From Bryobacterales bacterium (GTDB lineage: Bacteria; Cyanobacteriota; Vampirovibrionia; Obscuribacterales; Obscuribacteraceae), in assembly GCA_903970295.1 (NCBI GenBank), contig CAJCHQ010000336.1, forward strand, positions 1-10,836: DNA of 10,836 bases. The letters run 5' to 3'. Below are positions 6,243-10,836 of the stretch, piece by piece. The position numbers and the translations under genes are program-made. The notes below the pieces were generated by a model. The model worked only from the letters and a program-made list of their open reading frames with translations, was not told the DNA's origin and ran no database searches. Within the stretch, counting starts at the first letter, position 1. Every line of letters starts with the position of its first letter.

Positions 6243-8147
6243 TTGACGGAAACGCTTACCAAGCACCTGCACCAGATGCCGTTCGGCACGCGAATTTTAG
6301 AGCATGGGGTCAGCTTTCAAATCTGGGCGCCATCAGCAAAACATGTGTCACTTTGCTTATACACGGATGGCGATAAGACCATTTTGCCCATGGAGCCGGC
6401 GAAAGACGGTCGCTTTACTGTCACCAGTGACATTGCCAAAGCTGGCATGAGATATCACTATGTCATTAACCACGAAACATACGTGCCCGATCCGGCATCC
6501 CGCTTCCAACCGGAAGACGTCCATGGACCGAGCGAGATCATCGATCCCTCGGCATTCGCCTGGAAAAATAACGAGTGGAAGGGCAGACCATGGGAAGAAG
6601 CGATCTTCTATGAAATCCATGTTGGCACGTTCTCCACAGCTGGAACGTTCAAAGGTGTGCAAGAACATCTCGATCAGTTGGTCGAGTTGGGCATCACCAC
6701 GCTGGAAATAATGCCACTCGCCGATTTTCCAGGCAGTCGAGGCTGGGGCTACGACGGAGTGCTCCCGTTTGCTGTGGAGAGCAGTTATGGACGACCAGAG
6801 GATTTGAAAGAGCTGATTCAAACTGCACATCAAAAGGGTTTGATGGTTTTTTTAGATGTGGTCTTCAACCACTTTGGGCCGGATGGCAATTACTTTCATG
6901 CCTTCGCCGAACAATTCTTCAATGGGCGACATAAAACGCCCTGGGGACCGGCCCTTAATTTCGACGCTGAAGACAAAGAGATCGTGCGCGATTTTTTCAT
7001 TCAAAATGCTCTTTATTGGCTAAACGAATATCGATTTGACGGACTCAGGCTCGACGCAGTCGATTGGATCGAAGATGATTCACCATATCATTTTCTCAAG
7101 GAGCTCGCCGATACCGTTCACGAAAGCACCAGCCACAACCAGATTCACATGATGCTCGAGAATGGAAAAAATCAAGCCGTTCTTCTGGAGCGAGATGGAC
7201 GCAACTATCCGCGGTACTACGCAGCACAATGGAGTGACGACATCCATCACGCTTATCATGTTCTTGCCACTGGTGAGTCCACTGGATATTACGAAGACTA
7301 TCAGCTCGAAACTTCTGGACGAGCGGCCATCGACCATCTCGGCGTATGCCTGACGCAGGGCTTCGCGTATCAAGGACAGTATTCTAAACACCAAAACAAA
7401 AAACGCGGCGAGCCCAGTGGGCACCTGCTACCAACCGCATTCGTTTCTTTTTTGCAAAATCACGATCAAGTTGGCAACAGGGCATTTGGCGAACGTCTTG
7501 CCGGGCTGGTGGCAGAGGCGCCACTAAAGGCAGTGGCAGCGACCTACTTGTTGGCACCAGCGATTCCACTTTTGTTTATGGGAGAGGAATGGGGCAGTAA
7601 AAGACCTTTCTTTTATTTTTGTGATGTTTCAGCGGATCTATCACACCTGATCACCGAAGGGCGACGCGCCGAATTTGCTAAATTCGGTGAAGCTCATCCT
7701 GACCTGATACCGGATCCATGCGTAGCCGAAACTTTTGAAAGTTCGAAACTAGATTGGCATGAGAGAGAAGAACCCTGGCACAAGGGCATTTTACAATTTT
7801 ATCAAAGGCTGCTTCGCATTCGCAAAGACGAAATCATACCGAAGCTTTTGCAGTGGCATGCGCACGGTTTACTGCGCGACGATGATGGACGCAGCTGTTA
7901 TCAGGCAATTGGGGAGCGCGCATTGACTGCCACCTGGGTGATGTCGCTGGATTGCCATCTGGTCCTTTTCGCCAACCTGAGCGACTCTCAACTGGTTATC
8001 GCCCCGGGACACAATACACCGCTCAATCCGCAAAGCAAAAAGCCGTCAAAGAAACCGCGCGTAATTTTTGAAACTCACGAAAACACTTTGCAAGATTTGT
8101 CGGCCGAAAAGATGAATCCGTGGTCGGTCGTCTGGACGATCACTTAA
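6243..8147 (+). CDS. treZ: Malto-oligosyltrehalose trehalohydrolase
   Basis: 634 residues, within the family's usual range of about 560-620 or slightly longer. TreZ (EC 3.2.1.141, GH13) hydrolyses maltooligosyltrehalose to free trehalose and a shortened maltooligosaccharide in the cytoplasm, after TreY has formed the terminal trehalose unit. An N-terminal E-set/CBM48-like domain (about 14-100, with GVSFQIWAPSAKHVSL) precedes the catalytic barrel, which opens with AIFYEIHVGTFS (about 120-131). Conserved barrel elements are MPLADFPGSRGWGYDG (157-172) and DVVFNHFGPDGNYF. The nucleophile is D271 in FDGLRLDAVD, the acid/base E306 in MMLENGKNQA, and the third acid D408 in QNHDQVGNRAFGERL. The last motif and LLFMGEEWG separate TreZ from glycogen branching enzyme. 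The start is TTG 6243, because AGGAG (6230-6234) lies eight bases upstream; the first in-frame ATG is at codon 12. No treY or treX partner lies nearby. Confidence 0.94.
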   Translation: MTETLTKHLHQMPFGTRILEHGVSFQIWAPSAKHVSLCLYTDGDKTILPMEPAKDGRFTVTSDIAKAGMRYHYVINHETYVPDPASRFQPEDVHGPSEIIDPSAFAWKNNEWKGRPWEEAIFYEIHVGTFSTAGTFKGVQEHLDQLVELGITTLEIMPLADFPGSRGWGYDGVLPFAVESSYGRPEDLKELIQTAHQKGLMVFLDVVFNHFGPDGNYFHAFAEQFFNGRHKTPWGPALNFDAEDKEIVRDFFIQNALYWLNEYRFDGLRLDAVDWIEDDSPYHFLKELADTVHESTSHNQIHMMLENGKNQAVLLERDGRNYPRYYAAQWSDDIHHAYHVLATGESTGYYEDYQLETSGRAAIDHLGVCLTQGFAYQGQYSKHQNKKRGEPSGHLLPTAFVSFLQNHDQVGNRAFGERLAGLVAEAPLKAVAATYLLAPAIPLLFMGEEWGSKRPFFYFCDVSADLSHLITEGRRAEFAKFGEAHPDLIPDPCVAETFESSKLDWHEREEPWHKGILQFYQRLLRIRKDEIIPKLLQWHAHGLLRDDDGRSCYQAIGERALTATWVMSLDCHLVLFANLSDSQLVIAPGHNTPLNPQSKKPSKKPRVIFETHENTLQDLSAEKMNPWSVVWTIT

Positions 8148-8196
8148 TACCACGGTCAAACGATTCTCAGTTTGGCGCAAGCCTGTTTTCACCGCA

Positions 8197-8214
8197 CTTT
8201 CACCCGCATGAAAG
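8197..8214 (+). other. Small perfect hairpin between treZ and the SDR gene
   Basis: CTTTCA (8197-8202) and TGAAAG (8209-8214) form a six-base stem with a six-base loop, about 50 bases after the treZ stop. There is no T-tract, so I do not call it a terminator. It could be chance or a weak operator-like site. I see no good promoter for the downstream gene in 8148-8274. Confidence 0.25.
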
Positions 8215-8274
8215 ATGATCATAAAGTTGCGTTAGCGGCCGACAATCAAAGAGCCAGCAAAGTGAGGTAAGACC

Positions 8275-9033
8275 GTGGACTCATCCAATTCAGGGGCAAA
8301 TGATTCTCCGGTCTATGTGATCGTGGGCGCCTATGGTGGTGTGGGCAGTGCAGTTGCAGCACTGCTGCACAAACGCGGAGCCAGACTGATGCTCGCTGGA
8401 CGAAACCCAGATAAACTGTCGCGACTGGCGGCGAGTTTCGACGCAATGACATTCGAGGCAGATGCGTCAGACTTCGCGAAAATGAAAGAGTGTGTTGAGT
8501 TAGCCAAAACACAATTCGGAAGGCTCGATGGAGTAGCAAATTGTGCTGGCTCTCTGCTTTTGAAGCCGGCCCATTTGACGAGCGAAGATGAGTGGATGTC
8601 GGTTATCAATGCCAACCTGACCACTGCCTTCGTCGTGGCAAGAAGCGCAGCCAAAGCCATGATGGGTTCAGGTGGCTCAGTTGTGCTTGTTTCATCAGCA
8701 GCGGGTCGTATTGGTTTGGCGAATCACGAGGCAATAGCCGCCGCCAAATCAGGAATCGAAGGATTGACGCGTTCGGCAGCAGCCACTTATGGCAGACACA
8801 AAGTCCGGGTCAATTGCGTTGCTCCGGGGCTAGTTGATACAGAACTTACTCGCTCAATCACGAGCAACCCTTTGGCGCTGAAAGCGTCCATTGACATGCA
8901 CGCTCTAGGAAGGATTGGCACGGCCGCCGAAATTGCGCGAGTGATCGATTGGCTTCTCAGTAGCGAGAGCAGTTGGGTGACAGGCCAGACGATTGGGGTC
9001 GACGGCGGTTTGTCCACGGTCAGAGGCCGGTAG
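8275..9033 (+). CDS. Atypical short-chain dehydrogenase/reductase lacking the catalytic tyrosine
   Basis: 252 residues, the normal length of a classical SDR. The Rossmann nucleotide site is VGAYGGVG (17-24), with AGRN at 41-44. The Arg there, after the second strand, favours NADP(H). D63 in EADASD and CAG in GVANCAG (87-92) complete the cofactor pocket. The tetrad Asn is N114 and the Ser is S141 (SSAAG). At the place of the YxxxK motif the protein has I154-A-A-A-K158 (codons ATA GCC GCC GCC AAA), so Tyr is replaced by Ile while Lys is kept. The 13-residue distance from S141 to I154 confirms the alignment. The C-terminal VDGG motif is intact. From memory, SDRs with an NHEAIAAAK stretch form a recurring subfamily, so this is probably not a random loss. 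The substrate is unknown and ordinary SDR chemistry is doubtful. The start is GTG 8275 with GAGG seven bases upstream. No operon partner is evident. Confidence 0.88.
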   Translation: MDSSNSGANDSPVYVIVGAYGGVGSAVAALLHKRGARLMLAGRNPDKLSRLAASFDAMTFEADASDFAKMKECVELAKTQFGRLDGVANCAGSLLLKPAHLTSEDEWMSVINANLTTAFVVARSAAKAMMGSGGSVVLVSSAAGRIGLANHEAIAAAKSGIEGLTRSAAATYGRHKVRVNCVAPGLVDTELTRSITSNPLALKASIDMHALGRIGTAAEIARVIDWLLSSESSWVTGQTIGVDGGLSTVRGR

Positions 9034-9050
9034 TCAACGATGACTGAAAC

Positions 9051-9071
9051 AGAGCAGTGCTAATCTGCTCT
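9051..9071 (+). terminator. Hairpin after the SDR gene
   Basis: AGAGCAG (9051-9057) and CTGCTCT (9065-9071) make a perfect seven-base stem with a seven-base loop, starting 18 bases after the TAG. No T-tract follows, so intrinsic termination is uncertain. The rest of the 168-bp gap before the next gene shows no confident promoter. Confidence 0.35.
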
Positions 9072-9201
9072 AGGCGTTGATCTTCCGCCTGGCAAAAGAT
9101 TTCGAAACTTATCAGTGTCATCCCCGTCTTAGCCGGAGCGCTGCGTCGAGCAATCTCGGCGAATCGGCGTGGATGATCCCTACTATTTGAGGAGTTGCAT
9201 T

Positions 9202-9636
9202 ATGGATAAGGCAGCAGAAAAACTGAACAGCCTGCTACAGGGCGAACTTTCGGCAGTTGAAACGTACACTATGGCGATCGACAGAGTGAAGACACCGGCG
9301 ACTTCTGCGGTGCTGACAGAATGCCGCAGCTGCCACGCGGATCGGGTGGCTAATTTGACCCAGATGGTCAAATCGCTGGGTGGTGAACCGGCGAAATCGT
9401 CAGGACCCTGGGGCGCCTTTGCTAAATTGACCGAAGCCGGCGCCGCAGTCTTTGGCGAAGGTGCAGCGGTCGGCTCAATCAAAGAAGGGGAAGATCAGGG
9501 TCTTGCAACCTATCAGTCGGCTTGCAAACATCTTGAAGATGCTAGCGGAGAATTCGTGTCGACCAACTTGCTTCCGCGTCAAGAAAGAACTCAAAAAGCA
9601 ATAGCAGAATTGGCTAAAAACATGCCCAAAGGCTAA
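9202..9636 (+). CDS. DUF2383 / PA2169-family four-helix-bundle protein (ferritin-like fold)
   Basis: 144 residues. The family signature is clear. It opens with LNSLLQGELSAVETYTMAI (8-26), then a second helix with ECRSCHADRVANL (40-52) and LGGEP. The middle has SSGPWGAFAKL, and the GAAVFGEGAAVGSIKEGEDQGLATYQ region is followed by a final long helix. Members of DUF2383 (PF09537) are small all-helical proteins related in fold to ferritin-like bundles. Carboxylate and histidine residues E15, E20, E40, H45, E95 and E97 are placed where such bundles could hold metal, but metal binding is inference. Function is not established; such proteins are often found with stress genes. The start is ATG 9202, because GAGGAG (9189-9194) lies seven bases upstream; the GTG at 9169 in the same frame has no ribosome binding site. 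No signal peptide, so cytoplasmic. Confidence 0.85.
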   Translation: MDKAAEKLNSLLQGELSAVETYTMAIDRVKTPATSAVLTECRSCHADRVANLTQMVKSLGGEPAKSSGPWGAFAKLTEAGAAVFGEGAAVGSIKEGEDQGLATYQSACKHLEDASGEFVSTNLLPRQERTQKAIAELAKNMPKG

Positions 9637-9698
9637 TTGACAGTTAGCTATTAGTCAGTTGATATTCAGTTCGCTGTTGGTCCATAGCTTGAAAACAC

Positions 9699-9730
9699 AA
9701 ACGCAGTGAGAATACAGTTCCACTGCGTTT
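9699..9730 (+). terminator. Strong hairpin between the DUF2383 gene and the Gln-rich gene
   Basis: AAACGCAGTG (9699-9708) pairs perfectly with CACTGCGTTT (9721-9730). Inside, GAA (9710-9712) pairs with TTC (9718-9720) across a single bulged A, leaving a five-base loop. This gives a 13-bp stem. The T-run is only three bases, so termination may be incomplete. The position, 63 bases after one stop codon and just before the next gene's promoter, fits a terminator or a boundary element. Confidence 0.55.
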
Positions 9731-9745
9731 ATGTATCTGACCGAA

Positions 9746-9774
9746 TTGCGAGGCTTCCGCTATTAAGCTACAAT
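9746..9774 (+). promoter_or_regulatory. Sigma70-type promoter for the Gln-rich secreted protein
   Basis: TTGCGA (9746-9751), a 17-base spacer and TACAAT (9769-9774; five of six consensus bases) are optimally spaced and give a predicted start near 9781. That leaves a leader of about 54 bases before ATG 9835. The promoter lies downstream of the ATG-less upstream frame at 9706, which confirms the shorter gene. Confidence 0.55.
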
Positions 9775-9834
9775 CTACCTCTCAAAGTTGGCATCGCTTT
9801 ACCCAGCGCCCGTGAGACGCTGAAGGAGTTGACC

Positions 9835-10236
9835 ATGAAGCGCTACGCAGCGACAGCGGTATCCGTACTTGCACTGACTCTTGCAGCCATCCCGTGCCGG
9901 GCTCAATTTTTCAAAACGCTGGAAAAAGACTTAATCAATGGGCAAGGGCAAAATCAACAACAGCAAGGGATGCCCGGTCAACTACAGGGTCAAAATAGCC
10001 TGATCGGCAATGTCAATCTACCGCCCGGTCAATACATGATGACAAACGTCCAGAGCGGACAGGCTTTTTATGTCATGGTGCAGGGTGGTCAAATGTTCCT
10101 GTCCAGTCAAGGTGGGGCACCGCCTATGATGGCACCTGGAGGCATGATACAGCAGCAACAACAGCAGCCGCAACAGGGCGGATTCGGCAACTTCCTGAAA
10201 AATCAGTTCTCTCCGCAGCAGGGGCCGAATCAGTAA
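9835..10236 (+). CDS. Small secreted glutamine-rich protein of unknown function
   Basis: 133 residues from ATG 9835, with AAGGAG (9823-9828) six bases upstream. An N-terminal signal peptide is clear: MKR, a hydrophobic core ([16 protein letters not shown]), and a likely cleavage after CRA (about residue 23). The Cys at 21 is preceded by Pro, so it is not a lipobox. The mature part begins [11 protein letters not shown]. It then carries a Gln/Gly-rich stretch ([16 protein letters not shown]), a more ordered segment ([33 protein letters not shown], residues 59 to 91, described by position and not as a known domain), and a second Gln-rich tail with six consecutive Gln. I do not recognise a family. 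A cell-surface or secreted role is inferred from the signal peptide. It ends with tandem TAA TAA stops. It appears to be its own transcription unit. Confidence 0.75.
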   Translation: MKRYAATAVSVLALTLAAIPCRAQFFKTLEKDLINGQGQNQQQQGMPGQLQGQNSLIGNVNLPPGQYMMTNVQSGQAFYVMVQGGQMFLSSQGGAPPMMAPGGMIQQQQQQPQQGGFGNFLKNQFSPQQGPNQ

Positions 10237-10330
10237 TAAGGTGCGGATATTAACAATCTCCGAACTGAATCAGCAAAATCGCCGAAGCGACAGCAAGCAT
10301 AAATCACTCGTCCAAAATGCAGGTGTAAGT

Positions 10331-10836
10331 ATGACGGAAGCAAATCAGCGTCAAACCAATTTGACCGGTGCCAACCTTCTGAGCAACCCTCTCTTCAACA
10401 AAGGCACCGCATTCACAGACGACGAGCGCAAAGACTTGCATTTGCGGGGCTTGCTGCCTCCGCACACAGACACGCTCGACGAGCAAGTTGTGCGGGCTTA
10501 CGACGCTCTCAGCGACAAATCGTCGAGGCTCGAAAAGCACATTTATTTGCGTCAATTGCAAGATGAAAACGAAGTACTCTTCTACAAGCTTTTGCTGCGA
10601 CACACGAACGAAATGATGCCGTTAATCTACACGCCGGTAGTCGGGGAAGCTTGCCAGAAATTCAGCCATATCTACCGCCGTCGGCGAGGTCTTTTCATCT
10701 CCTACCCGGACCGCGACAACATCGAAGAGATTTTCGATAACTATGAAAACAAAGACGTCGATGTCATTGTCGTCACGGATGGCGAGCGAATTCTCGGACT
10801 AGGCGATCAAGGTGCAGGCGGCATGGGCATTCCGAT
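10331..10836 (+). CDS. maeA: NAD-dependent malic enzyme (oxaloacetate-decarboxylating), N-terminal part
   Basis: The frame from ATG 10331 stays open to the window end, giving 168 residues of a protein normally about 550-570 long. It catalyses oxidative decarboxylation of malate to pyruvate and CO2 with NAD in the cytoplasm. The N-terminal malic-enzyme domain is well conserved. It shows [11 protein letters not shown] (23-33), [24 protein letters not shown] (69-85), and [17 protein letters not shown] (95-111) with the catalytic tyrosine at Y100. [12 protein letters not shown] and [22 protein letters not shown] follow, reaching the point where the sequence stops. The GDQGxGGMGIP form is like E. 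coli MaeA (SfcA). The NAD-binding domain is outside the window. AGG (10320-10322) lies eight bases before the ATG. The 94-bp gap 10237-10330 shows no confident promoter, only a small TCGC/GCGA hairpin (10279-10290). Confidence 0.93.
   Translation, partial: MTEANQRQTNLTGANLLSNPLFNKGTAFTDDERKDLHLRGLLPPHTDTLDEQVVRAYDALSDKSSRLEKHIYLRQLQDENEVLFYKLLLRHTNEMMPLIYTPVVGEACQKFSHIYRRRRGLFISYPDRDNIEEIFDNYENKDVDVIVVTDGERILGLGDQGAGGMGIP

Noticed and set aside
6357..6833. 158-residue minus-strand ORF inside treZ
   Set aside because: It lies entirely antisense to strongly conserved TreZ coding sequence and resembles no protein I know.
6243..8147. Glycogen branching enzyme as an alternative for the GH13 gene
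   Set aside because: The LENGKNQA acid/base context, the QNHDQVGNRAFGERL motif and the overall length match TreZ, not GlgB.
8171..8188. GGC-GCAA-GCC hairpin followed by TGTTTT after treZ as a terminator
   Set aside because: The stem is only three base pairs; too weak to call.
9169..9201. GTG 9169 as the start of the DUF2383 protein
   Set aside because: No ribosome binding site there, while GAGGAG is ideally placed before ATG 9202 and the family begins at that point.
9706..9834. Upstream extension of the Gln-rich protein from 9706
   Set aside because: It would start inside the hairpin and upstream of the promoter, and would bury the clear signal peptide beginning at ATG 9835.
1..10836. Defence island, toxin-antitoxin, CRISPR, phage or transposon content
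   Set aside because: No nuclease, helicase, transposase, integrase, spaced repeat array or toxin-like pair is visible; the genes look like ordinary chromosomal metabolism and envelope functions.

Overview
The window holds ten protein-coding genes (two cut by the window edges), one further possible small gene, and several candidate regulatory sites. I see no rRNA, tRNA, CRISPR array, insertion sequence or phage gene. Base composition looks close to 50% GC by eye. GTG and TTG starts are used alongside ATG, often with a recognisable Shine-Dalgarno sequence, so this is a bacterial chromosome. The organism is not settled by any single gene. The TPR-matrixin protease with a cyanobacterial-style zinc motif, the DUF1444 and DUF2939-like proteins, TreZ, and many small secreted proteins of unknown function would fit a non-photosynthetic member of the Cyanobacteriota (Vampirovibrionia/Obscuribacterales type). 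This is a low-confidence inference.

Layout. Positions 1-882 (+) carry the C-terminal part of a royal-jelly/L-dopachrome-tautomerase-related beta-propeller protein. Convergent to it is a minus-strand pair: a DUF1444-like protein (3490-2222) followed five bases later by a secreted TPR-matrixin metalloprotease (2216-1080). A divergent intergenic region of 216 bp leads to a membrane-anchored DUF2939-like protein (3707-4759, +), which faces a HAD phosphatase-like gene (5693-4833, -). A 549-bp region (5694-6242) follows. It contains a possible 60-residue ORF on the minus strand and a Pho-box-like direct repeat. The plus strand then carries treZ (6243-8147), an atypical short-chain dehydrogenase (8275-9033), a DUF2383 four-helix-bundle protein (9202-9636), a small secreted glutamine-rich protein (9835-10236) with a good sigma70-type promoter, and the first third of an NAD-malic enzyme (10331 to the window end).

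How the genes work together. The only clear transcriptional unit is the DUF1444-metalloprotease pair. TreZ (trehalose release from maltooligosyltrehalose), the DUF2383 protein and malic enzyme suggest carbon-storage, stress and central-carbon housekeeping. They are separated by gaps of about 90-200 bp and most likely have their own promoters. treY and treX, the usual partners of treZ, are not in the window.

I found no convincing new multi-gene system. The best leads are an SDR whose catalytic tyrosine is replaced by isoleucine, a TPR-protease fusion with a one-residue-longer zinc motif, a triplicated 15-bp repeat inside that protein's signal peptide, and the Pho-box-like element upstream of the small ORF.
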